Part shown: positions 48,076 through 61,152 of the stretch, piece after piece
How positions within the stretch are numbered: position 1 is the first letter of the stretch
Layout: each line of letters opens with the position of its first letter
DNA from: Diphasiastrum complanatum
Lineage: Eukaryota > Streptophyta > Lycopodiopsida > Lycopodiales > Lycopodiaceae
Reading direction: 5' to 3'
Assembly (NCBI GenBank): GCA_029204225.1
Contig: MU832247.1
Location: 1 to 64,000 of the forward strand
Length of the DNA: 64,000 nucleotides
Translations under genes and position numbers: made by a program
Notes under the pieces: model-generated
Told to the model about the DNA's origin: nothing
What the model saw: only the letters and a program-made list of their open reading frames with translations
The model's database searches: none

Positions 48076-50835
48076 GCTTCCAGCTTCGAAACGCCCTAAA
48101 AGGTCAACAAAAAGGGCCGAAATGCCTTCACAGCCTCGCGAAATGCCTTCCAAAAAGCCTCCATTCGCGCGTGAACCCTTCTAAAACTTTGTGTATCGAG
48201 GTGTTTTCAAGTCGTCAAGCAGGGAACGCGTGCCAATAGCAACCTGCCACATGTCATAGGTGCATGTGTCCTTGAATCTGGACCGTCCAATTGATGGATA
48301 TCAACGGCTCAAATCAACTTAAGAAAATAGACGTCAAATTTCATTTCATTTGAAGGGTCCCATAGGTGTCTCTAGTTATTGGGACTGGTCCATTCTTTCT
48401 AAGGCCCTGTCTACTGGTTGTGTTGCAGGAAAGCAGAAAACATATAGATATTTTGACCTAGTTGGGGAGATATTTTTTGAGATTTGATCAGACAAGAGCT
48501 ATGCTGGTACAAAGGGCAACAAGCTGATATAAAAATCTTTGAAATTGGAGATTTGTGCGTGACGAAGAAAATTTCCAAAAATGGCAGTTTAGTAATAATT
48601 GTCATTTTTCAGGCTTAAGGGCAATTTTTTACTTCAAGTTGGCATAACTTTCTATCCATAGCTCGGATTGAAAGATGGTCTGAGATGTCATTTGTCAAGT
48701 TTGCAGCAAATTTTCTATTTTTACAGTCATTTTTGCAATCCAAACTCATCTAAGTGTAGTAATGGCAACTCTAAGCGAGAGCATCCTCAATGAGTCGAGC
48801 AAGTTGGAAGGAACTGACAACTATGCAGGTCCTGTGACATTTCATTCTCACAATTTGGCCTAAAGTTCTCTTCTTAAACTATAATTAATCCAATAACTAT
48901 GTGATCATCGGGTTGGACTTACACATGCAGGGTGCTAGTATTGTGGAGAGATAGTAGGAGAGGAGGCGACTATTACTTCATGAGCTAGTATTGTGATCTT
49001 TCTTATGTATTGTGTGTGGGCACATGAATAAATACTATTGGCATCTTGTTGGTCATATGTAGAGCTCTTGTGGAATGCTTGAATAGAACCTTAAAGATCT
49101 TGGTGATGTAATGAAGCTATAGTGTGATATTGTGGATCATTGCATTTTGAAATTTTCAAGTGGAATCAAGCTTGGTGATTATACTTCTTGTTGAAAATTT
49201 TTTAACACAAATAAGAGATTCTACTAGTTTCCTATAGAAATTAATGTGTTTGATTACCTCTTATAGTTAGCTATACATTAGATTCCATAGATCTAGAAAC
49301 ATACTTGTAATCATCCATTTGAAACCCTTTAAGGATGTTTATGCATTATCACTATAGTCATCTTCATTATTGAACATCTTGAGTAGATTGTATTTTGGAA
49401 AATATGAGATGATTTAGCCAATAACACCAACTTCTACATGAAACTAGATCATTATCCTCATACCCAATTCAAAAACCTAAGAGACTCATCTGGTATAATC
49501 CTTTATCCTAGGAAGAATCCCAAAAGTCCAATATTTCTAACAAAGATGCCTTCTCCAAAATTTATGCTGTCAAAACCAACCATGGTCACTCTAACCATTG
49601 CACAAATGTCTTGCATAAAGAAACAACCAATTTCTATATTATATCTCATGTTTTGGTGTACACAAATGATTAAAATGAAATACGTTCAATCAAGCAGAGA
49701 TACATAGGAAAACAAAAGTGTAAAACTAGAAGTGTCATGAAAAACTTAGGTGTAAAAATGAATCATCTACACAATCAGGTTTTTGACACTTCCGAGTTCC
49801 CTATGTAAATATGCTTGATTGAACATATTTCATTTTATGTTTGCTTTGAAATAGCTATCAAATAAATTTTAGTGATGGCAACAACTACATCAACTTCAAG
49901 TACTTTAGTACTACACTAGGTGAGATACCGATCACATGTGTCGGTAACAAAAAGGTATAACACTAATTGATTGAACTTATTATTATGATGGTTGTTTTTT
50001 TGTTTTTTTAATTTCTATGAGATGAAGACAAGTGATGGCAACAACTACACCAACTTCAAGGACTGTACTACTACACTAGGTGAGATGGGCATCTCAAGTG
50101 TCAATAACAAAAAGATATGGGCAGCCAAAATTGTTTCGCCACAATAAACTCTATTGGTAGATAGGTTATCTCTACTAGAATCTAGAGCCATCTGCCAGTC
50201 TTCTCCTCTATTATGGATGCCTAGGGGTCCATCTCATACTTGAATTGTGTACCTTAAAGAATGTGCATCATTCGTGCATAAGCCGACTTTAAAATTTCGC
50301 ACATTGAACAATGTGCATCTCATGCAGGCCATTCATTCATTCGTGCATGAGCTGCGCATTATTACTATCTATAACAGCAATTTTCTGTGGTCCACGTGGA
50401 ATAAAACGTGGGCAATAATCTCTTTGCTCCAGCCATTTCAGATGTCGCAGCAGCAGCAGCATCAACTGCTTCCTCGGCTTTCCTCTTCTCGCTCTCTCAT
50501 ACAATATATCTATAGCCAGCAGCAGCTGATCATCAAAGAATGCGAGCTGGGTATCCAAGAAAGCGAAGTTTTGATCATAGATACCTGATTGCAGCTCAGA
50601 ATTTTGCTCGAGCGTTTCTTCGAAGAGACCAACATCTGATGAAGTTGCAATCGAGCTTGTTTGAGTCTTAGCTGAGCTCGACTCAGGTAGTAGATCTCAT
50701 TGTCTAATAGTATTTGCTTGATTTCTAACATCTTACTCAGATGAAAAGCTAGAAATGTTTTAGTCCATCCTTAGGAAAGAAAGCAGTTCAGCTTCTATCT
50801 GTCAAAGACACCAGCAGCGAAATACGAGACTTGAA
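48076..50835. other. Intergenic region upstream of the ABCG gene
   Basis: No gene was recognised. 48857-48936 is a truncated fragment of the gypsy element 2 LTR (shared AACTATGTGATCATCGGGTTGGACTTACAC). Around 49868-50110 a segment 'agtgatggcaacaactac.ccaacttcaag' occurs twice (49872 and 50033). A CAGCAGCAGCAGCAT tract lies at 50448. The sequence before 50836 should hold the ABCG promoter, but I cannot identify elements with confidence. Confidence 0.45.
48857..48936 (-). mobile_element. Truncated LTR fragment of the gypsy element 2 family
   Basis: It matches 19080-19165 and the reverse complement of 28190-28270 over the segment containing GTGATCATCGGGTTGGACTT. Both LTR ends are missing. Confidence 0.7.
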
Positions 50836-51355
50836 ATGGCAGCAGAGATATGGAGTGGCAGAAGTTCTCTAAGCTCATTGGGTGAGAATGTGTTCGCTCG
50901 GGCTTCCACTGGACACGGAGAGGAAGATTATGAGGAGGCCTTAAAATGGGCGGCACTAGAGAAAATGCCTACCTACAATCGGCAGCTACGAACTACCATT
51001 GTCGAAAGTGTAGCTGATAATGGGAGGTTCATCGACATGGAGGTCGATGGCAGAAATTCTCCAATCTCATTGGGTGACCGCGTACCCACTCCACTGAACA
51101 ATCCCTCCACTGAACATCGAGAAGAAGATGAGGAGGCCTTAAAATGGGCGGCACTGGAGAAGATGCCGACCTACACTCGCCTAAGAACTACCATTCTCAA
51201 GCGTATGACTGATAATGGGAGACTCATCAACGAGGAGGTTGATGTGAGTAAACTCAGACATAAGGAACGGCAGCACATTCTTGGAAAAATATTGAAGGTT
51301 ACAGAGGAAGACCATGAACGGTTTCTCGTCAAACTCCGCGACAGAATTGACCAGT

Positions 51356-51441
<86 letters not shown>

Positions 51442-54400
51442 AAGACATGACAGAATCAGGCAGGTTTTGGAAGTATTGTGCGAACTCTAGTTCAGTGGAA
51501 GAGTGAGCCTAAAGTGAGCAAAGGCACATCAATTCTCTTAAACTAAGTAAGCTAAGCTACCTTTGTGATCAGAGTGGGGATAGAATTGCCCAAAATCGAA
51601 GTGAGATTTGAGCATTTGAATGTGGAGGCAGACATTTATGTGGGAAGCAGAGCACTTCCGACGCTCACCAACTTTGCCATCAATATTATGGAGGTACGAA
51701 GTGATAACTGTAAGGACATTAGAAAAAGTAGAGGAAGCTACTTAATACTACCCAGCTGATTATTTTGGTTGCTTAACATCTTCAAGTGGCTATCTGCTCT
51801 CAGAATTGGATGTCGGAACCTAACCCGAGATTGAGGTGCATCTTGGCAGGACCTACTGGGTGCTCTTCACGTGTTCCCATCCAGGAAAAGGGTTCTTAAC
51901 ATCCTGAGAGATGTAAGCGGCATCATAAAGCCCTCCAGGTGAAGCATACACTGTAGATCAAATTTTGCTCCACTACTTTTGATGTGATTAAAATCATTGG
52001 CAGATTAATTTGTGAGGTGTTCAATTTGCGATGCATCAGCATTTTGTCAGCTTAACTTTCAAAAACCAGCAAATCATCAGATATCAATGGGCTGAATTTC
52101 TAGAATCAGATACATATGCAACACTGTGAATTAGAGCAAGCGGCCGTTTTTTCAGCTAGAATCTCAAAGCTCATATTCTTGGTTTCATGATTTTCACAGG
52201 ATGACATTACTTCTTGGACCACCTAGCTCTGGGAAAACTACTTTGCTCTTAGCTCTTGCTGGAAAACTTGACTATAACTTAAGGGTAAAGACTTCGCAAC
52301 GCTTACCAGCACTTTACTCTTGTTCTTGTGACAGCTTTATGTTCTCTGAGTTTGTAACTTCATAGTGGTTCCCTTCTAGACGTCTGGACGAGTGACATAT
52401 AATGGACACGAGCTTCAAGAATTCGTACCACAAAGAACATCTGCATACATTAGCCAAACAGATTTACATATTGGAGAAATGACAGTCAGGGAAACTCTTG
52501 ATTTTTCTAGTCGTTGTCAAGGGGCTGGCACTAGATATGGTAAGTCTTGCTTTTTACAAAGTTTAAGGCAGTTCTGATTTAATGCTATTTCATTTGAAGA
52601 AGCCGCAGTATTTTGAGCTGAGTTAGAAGTATGTTCATAATCAGGGATTTTAACTTTTCAATAACACCTTATCTCCAGACATACTTTCAGAACTTTCCAG
52701 GAGGGAAAAGTTAGCTGGTATCAAGCCTGACCTTGACCTTGATGCTTTTTTGAAGGTGAGTTATGTCTACAGTTAGAATATCACACCATCAAAAATGTTC
52801 AAGACGACATTTTTCAGTTATTGCAATTTCGTTCAGAAATGTGTTTAATTTCAAATATCCATCCTTTGAAGTCCAGCTTATTGCTTTCTCTATCTTCATT
52901 ATGCTTCATATCTTGATACTGGTCTACTGTTATATTGATTAGGCAAGTGTGGTGGAGGGCCAAGAAAGTAGCATTGTGACAGATTATATCTTAAAGGTTT
53001 GTGTCCCATGTGGTGAGGTTTCAGTACTACAGTGATGGATCTTGGTTTGTTGGCAACATAAACCAGTTACCATGAAGATCATGCAGAATTATATGTTATC
53101 TCACTTCTAGTTATTTATGTTTCCTGGAATGCAGATCCTAGGCCTTGACATTTGTGCTGATACTTTAGTAGGAAGTTATATGCTAAGAGGAATTTCTGGA
53201 GGTCAGAAAAAACGACTCACAACTGGTGAGAGATCTAGCTGTTCATATAAAAGTCTGGTAATTTCTTGTTTGATGTTTGCAAAGTTCTAAAAACCTTCTG
53301 AGTAACACGTTAATGTTCATATTCACTCAGGAGAAATATTAGTGGGACCAGCAAAAGCCTTTTTTATGGATGAAATTTCCACTGGGTTGGATAGTTCAAC
53401 AACTTTCGAGATTGTCAAATGTTTGAGACAGTCTGTTCATGTCATGGACGGGACCATGGTGGTTTCACTCCTCCAGCCTGCACCAGAGACTTTTGAACTT
53501 TTTGATGATGTCATACTTCTGTCAGAAGGTCAGATAGTCTATCAAGGACCACGTGGCCTTGTTTTAGACTTCTTTGAGACCATGGGTTTTAAATGTCCAG
53601 AAAGAAAAGGTGTTGCAGATTTTCTACAAGAGGTAAGATGATTTTTGTGATCTTGCTATGCTTCGAAGAATCACAATTGAGTACTAAATCTTATAGAACT
53701 TGATCAATCTGTTATTACTCATATCAAGATATGTGACTTGTAGAAAGTGACCAATTTGGATTCTTTATTCTTTGGAACAAGGTTACTTCGAGGAAAGACC
53801 AGGAACAATATTGGGCAGACAGAAATCGACCTTATCAGTATGTTTCAGTCAAGAAATTCGCAGAAAGCTTTGCAAAGTTTCATGTTGGCCAAAACCTTGC
53901 ACAAGAGTTGTCAAAACCTTTTGACAGATCGAAGAGTCATCCTTCTGCATTGGTCACTGAGAAATATACCATTAATGACTGGGAGTTGTTTCGAGCTTGT
54001 TTTTCAAGAGAATGGCTTTTGATGAAGCGAAACTCATTCATATACATATTCAAAATTGTGCAGGTGTCAATAGGCTCATGGATATTGATTTCTGATGCGT
54101 AAATCGTATATTCAGAAAATGTGTTTGTTAGGCTGCTATAATTAGGAATCATCTAGATTTTAATGCAGCTTATTGCTTTCTACAGATGGGGATCATAGCA
54201 ATAATCACAATGACTATATTTTTACGAACAGAAATGAAGCATAGGACTGTGCAGGATGGAAACAAATTCCTTGGAGCATTATTTTTTGGCCTCAGCAATA
54301 CCACGTTTAACGGATTTGCTGAACTTTCAATGACAGTTTTCAGACTTCCTATATTCTATAAACAAAGAGACTTGCTGTTCTACCCTGCATGGGCATTTGC

Positions 54401-57400
54401 CTTACCAAATTGGCTTATGAGAATACCAATTTCGATAGTTGAGGCAGGCATCTGGGTCTTTTTGACGTACTGGGTTATTGGCTTTGAACCTTATGCTGGA
54501 AGGTTAGAAAGTGTTTGTGGCTTTTTTCATGTACTAGCACAAATGCTCTACCAAAGGTCCATAGCTAATTTGATATTTAGAAACTTTTTTGGCTCAATAC
54601 TTTAAATTTCTATTTTTCAGGTTTTTCAATCAATTTTTGCTGCTATTCCTAGTACATCAAATGTCATTGGGACTTTTTCGCTTCGTTGCATCTTTGGGTC
54701 GTACCACGATTGTCGCAAACACCTTTGGCTCATTTGCACTGCTGATTCTTTTTATTCTTGGTGGATTCGTTGTATCCAGAGGTATATTTTGAGGCATAAT
54801 GGTTTGATCTGATTTTGATGAAGTTTTTATGTGAATGAATATCCATCATCCTGTGTAAGCATTCTTACTGGATGCTTTTATAGATAACATTCATCCATGG
54901 TGGATATGGGGCTATTGGATTTCTCCCTTAATGTATGGGCAAAATGCACTTGCTGTTAATGAATTTTTGGGAAAGAGGTGGCGTCAGGTAAACTATGGTT
55001 AGCCAACCCACTCACAGGCTGTGTCATAATTTTGAAGGCTCGCTGACATTTTTCATGCATGTTCTGACTTAAGGCTTACCTTTGCATTGTGCTATCTCAA
55101 CGCATCTTACTTTTTCTTGTTGCAGCCATTTGACAATTCTTCAACTGTTGGTGAACAAATCTTGATATCTAGAGGTTTTTTTCCTCATTGGTATTGGTTA
55201 TGGATCGGTGTCGGAGCCCTTCTCGGTTATACAATTCTTTTCAACGGCGCATTTACCTTGGCCTTGGCATACTTAAACCGTGAGACTCGTATTGTTTTTG
55301 TCTAATTAGGAAATGATTGCCTATTTTAGTCTTTTTAGCAATGTCAAGATTTGTGACAGATGCAGAAGTTGATTTTAGCTTTCTCTTGGTTTGAATTGGA
55401 ATGAATTCAGCAATGGCAAAGCCTCAGGGCATCGTACCTGAGAATGTCATATCATCTGAGGAGATGATTGAGATAAATTATTCAAATTCTAGTGTAATCA
55501 CTTTGGTCACCCGAGATAGTAATTTGAAGGCAGAAAGACGATCCTCGGCAAGAGTTTCATTTGAAGGTATGTTACTGGATGCTTTTTTTTTTATGTGAAT
55601 TGGGTAGCTTTTAGAGACACTCTTGGTATCCGTCTTGTTATTTCAAGATGTCCAATCAGTTTTTAATGGTTCTCATCGCCATAATTGTTACCAGTTGAAG
55701 AAGCTGAGCTTCAAGTACGCAAATCAAGCAGTGCAGTTGAAGAAGCTGAGCTTCAAGTACGCAGATCAAGCAGTGCATCTCAGGCCAACTCTGAAGGGGG
55801 AATGGATGCTGCTGCTGACACCACATATGAAGCTCCTAAAAGAGGAATGATTTTACCATTTCAGCCTCTGGCATTGGCATTCGACCATATTAAATACTTT
55901 GTGGATGTGCCCCATGTATGACTTTCTTCCTCAATGACATTGAATGATGCTGAAGTCTGTTATTCTATCAGAAATTTTTTCCTCTTAATCGTTTGTCTTT
56001 ATATTTACCATTGCCTTGTTCTGTTATTCTGCTATCGTCTTGCAGCACATGCTTCTTGGCCTGTTTCTTTTAAGTATTAGGACTTCAGATCATGAATGTA
56101 AGGATTTTAAATCGTTGCATTGCATCTAATCTCAGGAAATGAAAAAGAAAGGTGTGGCAGAAGATCGATTGCAGCTTCTTCGCGATGTGAGTGGTTCATT
56201 TAGGCCAGGTGTTCTTACTGCTCTTGTGGGTGTTAGTGGAGCTGGTAAGACCACTCTAATGGATGTTCTCGCTGGGCGGAAGACTGGAGGCTATATTGAA
56301 GGTAGCATGTGCATATCTGGGTATCCTAAGAAACAAGATACCTTTGCACGCATTTCAGGATATTGTGAGCAAACAGACATTCATTCTCCAAATGTCACTG
56401 TGTATGAATCTCTTGTATACTCAGCATGGCTTCGCTTGCCGAAGGAAGTTGACAAGTACACTAGGCTGGTAAATATCGCTACATCCTTCTCCTCACGTAA
56501 GCTTTAACTTGAAAGCTGAAAATTAGAAGTACGTATTCTTCAGGCTGATTGTACAAGAAGGAACACTGATGAATGAATATCTTATTTGCATCATGTGCCG
56601 GATGTAGATGTTTGTTGAAGAAGTTATGGAGCTTGTGGAACTCACAACCTTGAGAGACGCCTTGGTTGGTCTTCCGGGTGTGACTGGTCTATCTACAGAG
56701 CAACGAAAACGGTTGACAGTAGCAGTTGAGCTTGTTACAAATCCCTCCATTATTTTCATGGATGAGCCAACTTCAGGCTTAGATGCACGTGCAGCAGCCA
56801 TTGTAATGCGAACAGTTCGGAACACTGTGGAGACTGGTCGAACAGTCGTTTGTACCATACATCAACCCAGCATTGACATTTTCGAAGCCTTTGATGAGGT
56901 CTTATGTTAAACCCACTTGAAGTTAGATGCACAAGATGCCATTGTTCCAAATCTGACGGATTAAGCTAGTCCTCATTTTGTAAAGGTCACAAACAAAACA
57001 TTTCTTCGCTCTGGTCGTTCCTACTAACAAAACCTTTTTTGTATTGACAGCTTTTGCTGCTGAAAAGAGGAGGGCGAGTGATTTATGCAGGTCCTCTTGG
57101 CAAGCATTCGAACAAGCTCATTCAATATTTCCAGGTCAATTTTTACTAGATTTTGTCATCTAGAAGAAACATACTTGAGGTGTTACTTTGGACAAGCTTA
57201 TGGGGTAATAATATGTAGGCATGCAGCTGACAAGTTTTAGTAAATGCAAAAATCAGGCTGTCGATGGAGTACCTGGAATCAGGGAAGGGTATAATCCTGC
57301 AACTTGGATGCTAGAAATAAGCTCCGAAGCAGCAGAATCCAGACTTGGGGTGGATTTTGCTGAAATCTACAAAAACTCCTCCCTGTATAGGTAATCGTTG

Positions 57401-58859
57401 TGCTTCAGCTACTCCAGATGTACACCTTTCTTTCCCAGATTTTTTTTGTTTTGTGGCGCTTATTGTTGTTAGTGTTTTTATAGAAGGATAATGCTTTGGA
57501 TTCTTCCAACTCTATACGAAAATGAGCTTTTGCAGGGAAAATGAGTCATTGATTAAGGCGCTCAGTACACCAGCTCCAGGATCAAAGGATCTGCACTTTC
57601 CTACAAAATTTTCCCTGTCATTCTTGGAGCAATGCAGAGCATGTCTTTGGAAGCAGCAGTGTTCTTATTGGAAAAATCCACTATATGTGGTTGTGCGCAT
57701 ATTTTTCACTAGCATCTGCGCCCTTATATTTGGCACTATATTTTGGAACACAGGTTCTAAGAGGTACACTTTCTACTTGAAACACCATCCCTGATATGCA
57801 TGTGTCATTCACTTTCTATGGATAGGTTTAGGATAGCCATTCACACCGCCATGTTTCTGTTCATTGAGTGAACAATGTTTGGTTGACAGGACTACCCAGC
57901 AGGATCTATTCAATGCGATGGGAGCTCTCTACGCTTCCGTGCTTTTCCTTGGTGTACATAACTCGTCAACAGTCCAACCAGTAGTTGCTGTTGAGCGTAC
58001 CGTATACTACCGTGAAAAAGCAACTGGGATGTACTCTGCACTTCCCTATGCCTTTGCACAGGCACGTCCTAGGATTATTCAATGTTCATTGTTGGTTGAT
58101 CCTTAGTTCGCAGATACTTCAATTTTCCACCTGCTGTAGTCTAATCAAATGTGTTCGTTTTGCAGGTCCTCATTGAGCTACCATATGTTCTTTTGCAGGC
58201 AATAGTTTATGCACTTGTTGTGTACTCGATGGTTAACTTCCAGTGGACAACAGTAAAATTCTTCTGGTTTCTCTTCTTCATGTATTTCACATTGTTGTAC
58301 TTCACATTCTACGGAATGATGTCGATCGCTTTTACACCCAATCAACAACTTGCAGCCGTGGTTTCATCAGCCTTCTATGCCATATGGAATCTCTTCTCTG
58401 GTTTCCTGATTCCTCGACCAGTAAGCTCATATGAATCTACTGCTCCAGAAATCCTCTTCTCGGCAGCGACTTTAGGAGTTCTTTCAGTTTGTCGGAGTTT
58501 ACTTCTTCTTGTATTTTGTCAATAGCATATCCTTGAGGCTTGGGCTGCTTTTTTCTTCATGTGCTGCTTTGTGTTTCGTGCTGCAGCAAATTCCTATCTG
58601 GTGGAGATGGTACTCCTGGGCTTCACCAGTGGCGTGGACGCTAGAAGGAGTCATTACTTCGCAGCTGGGGGATGTAACCACAGTCCTTCACATCCCAGGC
58701 CAAGAGGATACAACAACAGTGAAGCAATTTTTGGCAGACTATTTTGGGTATCACCATGACTTCCTAGGTGTTGTTGCTGCTGTGCATGTGGGTCTGGTAG
58801 TGCTGTGTACCTTTGTTTTTGCTCTCTCGATCAAATTCTTGAACTTCCAAAGAAGATAA
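50836..58859 (+). CDS. Full-size ABCG (PDR-type) ABC transporter, 24 exons
   Basis: The exons join in frame throughout: 50836-51353, 51573-51693, 51850-51938, 52200-52284, 52380-52539, 52679-52755, 52943-52996, 53135-53225, 53331-53632, 53782-54063, 54186-54502, 54621-54781, 54884-54987, 55126-55279, 55411-55566, 55695-55915, 56136-56468, 56608-56898, 57051-57134, 57257-57390, 57536-57763, 57890-58061, 58166-58420, 58587-58859 (4,662 nt, 1,553 aa; family usually about 1,420-1,480). Order NBD1-TMD1-NBD2-TMD2: Walker [10 protein letters not shown] (exon 4), signature [12 protein letters not shown] (exon 8), Walker [15 protein letters not shown] (exon 9); NBD2 Walker [10 protein letters not shown] (exon 17), [11 protein letters not shown] and [12 protein letters not shown] (exon 18); C-terminal FLNFQRR. 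Plant proteins of this family export terpenoids, hormones, wax precursors or toxins across the plasma membrane. The substrate cannot be told here. It is longer than usual because of duplications in exon 1 and exon 16. Intron 22 begins GC. The gene looks functional. Confidence 0.95.
50926..51197 (+). repeat. Duplicated N-terminal motif inside ABCG exon 1
   Basis: [15 protein letters not shown] with a following R(Q)LRTTI occurs at about residues 34-56 and again at about 98-119. Each is followed by a similar D.GR.I(D/N).EVD segment. One copy is normal in PDR transporters, so a stretch of about 65 codons has been duplicated in tandem within the exon. Confidence 0.85.
51359..51437. repeat. (CT)39 microsatellite at the start of ABCG intron 1
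   Basis: It begins four bases after the splice donor GTATA (51354). If intron 1 were not recognised, the frame would read a Leu-Ser run and stop, so the tract itself is not coding. Confidence 0.95.
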
Positions 58860-59525
58860 TCAAGAAGATCATGAAGCTGAGCAGCAGTCAAGAGAAATCT
58901 AACACTGGACAGTACCCAACCAAGCAATACTTAAAATTCCACTAGGAGCAGTCAAAGTTGACACCAAAGCTCCCCAAGAACAAGGTGATTGATACATCCA
59001 TGATCCAGAAGATTTGCCTTCCCCATAACATTCAAAAGCTTTGCATTACTCATAGAATGCAAATCTTCAAAACCCAAAAAACAAAGATTGTTTAGAAGAA
59101 TTACATAATTTGAAGAAAAAGAAAACCGAGTTTAATGCTAATCTCACCTAGGAGTGATGTCTCAAGCTTTCAGAAAATTCTCACAAATCACAACAGGGAT
59201 AAGCTATTGTGAGAAAGCTAAAAAAAGGCAAAATGCCTTTGTTTTAAAAATCCTTACCAACAATGCAAAGATGAAGTATAATACATGGAGAAAGTAAGAT
59301 GTGGGAGAAAAATATGAAATGTCCTATCTAAATTCTGCTTTATGCTTTATTCAATTAATTGTTTACCATAAGTTTTCTCTTGAAGTTTTGCAATGGTACA
59401 AATTTTTGGGTAATGAGTTTTGGTTTCCGTGCATGGTCTAATAAGTATGCCAACACTACATTCTTAATTTCTTGCCCAAGGGATTCGGAACAAGTTCAAT
59501 GTTCTCAACCGGCTCCTCTTATTTT
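58860..59525. other. 3' flank of the ABCG gene
   Basis: No gene. Candidate polyadenylation-type A-rich stretches occur at 59080-59130 and 59220-59260. Confidence 0.4.
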
Positions 59526-59902
59526 TAGCACCCTGCGCACGCGTCAGGGTGGGCCAGGCAGGGAGGTTTTTTTTTTTTTTAAACTGCTTGCCCTGGTGCC
59601 ACGTGTCGGGCATCAGGGCTTATCCCATAAGCAAATCTTTGAGATAAACCAGTACCTATATATAACTGAACCCACCTACTTACTCACATGTGTGCAGGTG
59701 GGTGTGAAGCTGCCCAATGCCACCTGCCCGGTTCTCGGTGCCACCTGGGCCTGCCCGGCGCCACCCACCTGGCGCTGGTGCCCCTGCTCGGCGTCACCTG
59801 GGCACTGCCTGCCCGGCGCCACCTAGCCCTGGCCGGCCTGCCTGCCTGCCCGCCCGGCACCACCCACCTGGCGTTGGCGCACCCTGACGCGCTAGGGTGC
59901 TA
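59526..59902. mobile_element. GC-rich MITE candidate with inverted ends
   Basis: The left end TAGCACCCTGCGCACGCGTC and right end, read inverted, TAGCACCCTAGCGCGTC both continue into AGGGTG(G/C)GCCA, giving imperfect terminal inverted repeats of about 28 bp. The inside is about 377 bp with many GCCACCTGCCCGG/CGCCACC repeats and an A/T run near 59568-59584. A TA duplication may flank it (tt-TA-GCACCC and GGGTGC-TA-caa). The open frames of up to 155 codons across it come from GC-rich repeats, not a gene. Confidence 0.65.
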
Positions 59903-60550
59903 CAATTATGTGGAGTCGTTCTCAACCAAGTAGATAGATTTCAATAAGACAACTAATTTTATATAAATTCCCTTTTAGAAGGAATGTTCCGCATAAATCA
60001 TTTACTTCTCCAAGACGATATATTTGATGGTTCGGACTCATGTATTATGCACTTCCACTTTTGGGTAAGGACTATGATATAAAATTCATTGACACCCTTG
60101 AAAACATAAAATCATCTTAGATATATTTTATCATTACAAATTTGACTAAATCTAATACTGACAATGACCAACAAACAAAATCTCAAAGTTAGAAAGTATT
60201 TCTTCCAATATCTAAGATTTGGAAGGTTATAACTCTAGAATTGTTGAGGTCAAATTTAGGTCCAATTCGAAAACTAGATCCTTGAAATCTTAGATAGACT
60301 ATCAAGTTCAAAAATATATTAGCATATGGATATACGATCTTTTGATTTTCAGTTTTGCATGTTTTGCAAATTTTTGTTTTCTTTCAAGGCTTGGGTATTA
60401 AATTTTTTTGCTTGTTTGGCCAATTATGTTTACTATATGCCAAGAAAAAATTCTTACAACAATATAAGGGTGTATTTGTCCAAAGAAAACATGGTGATGT
60501 GAAATATTATGACAAACTTTGTAGTACAAGTGCACACTAAGAGTTAAAGT
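59903..60550. other. AT-rich non-coding DNA
   Basis: No feature was recognised, apart from loosely repeated 'aatctaagatttgg' type words around 60190-60300. Confidence 0.35.
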
Positions 60551-60618
60551 AAGGGGGAAGGCCCCAGGGCGGGGCCCTCACAAAGCGGAAGGCCCCCCCG
60601 CCCGTGGGCCTTCCCCTT
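60551..60618. repeat. GC-rich foldback (hairpin)
   Basis: AAGGGGGAAGGCCCC at 60551-60565 pairs with GGGCCTTCCCCTT at 60606-60618, enclosing further GGGCGGGGCCC and GGCCCCCCCGCCC blocks. It stands out in otherwise AT-rich DNA. Confidence 0.8.
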
Positions 60619-61097
60619 CGTATATACCAGCAATTTTTTTTAAAAAAATTTATTTTTATTTCTAGAAAGTTGATTTTCAAAAATAGCAAATTCAGATTTC
60701 ATCTGACTTTCTAAAAATAGCAACTGAACATTACAAAAATGTAATGTGATTCTCAGAATTTCTAAGAATAGCAAAAGTACCTTACAAATCTGTAAGATAT
60801 TTATTGCTCATACTTTTCAAAAGTACAAAATTATGCCATTTAAGGCAACTTTCAAATACACTTGAAAAAAATCTGTAGGTATTTACGAAGCATTGAACTA
60901 CAAAAAATATGACAAAACAAAAAAACTATTGTAATTTATAAAAAGTTAGTTAAAAACATTGCTCGTATTCACCAAACAAAGACGCATGACAAAGCTAAAA
61001 AACCAGTGCATCAATGTGCTCCTCTTATAGTTTGCCATCCATTTGGGATGTTTGCTATAAAGTGCTACAAAAAATACGCTGAAAAAGATTGTTTGAA
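60619..61097. other. AT-rich non-coding DNA
   Basis: Diverged near-repeats of 'aaaaatagcaa' and 'ttacaaat(c)tgtaa' occur at about 60675-60800. No gene. Confidence 0.35.

Positions 61098-61152
<55 letters not shown>

Noticed and set aside
51354-51450. The Leu-Ser run as a real extension of ABCG exon 1
   Set aside because: A GT donor at 51354 and the acceptor before 51573 restore the conserved protein ([14 protein letters not shown]). Reading through gives a stop.
59359-59933. Plus-strand frames of 155 and 81 codons rich in Cys/Pro/Gly
   Set aside because: They arise from GC-rich tandem repeats inside the MITE candidate.
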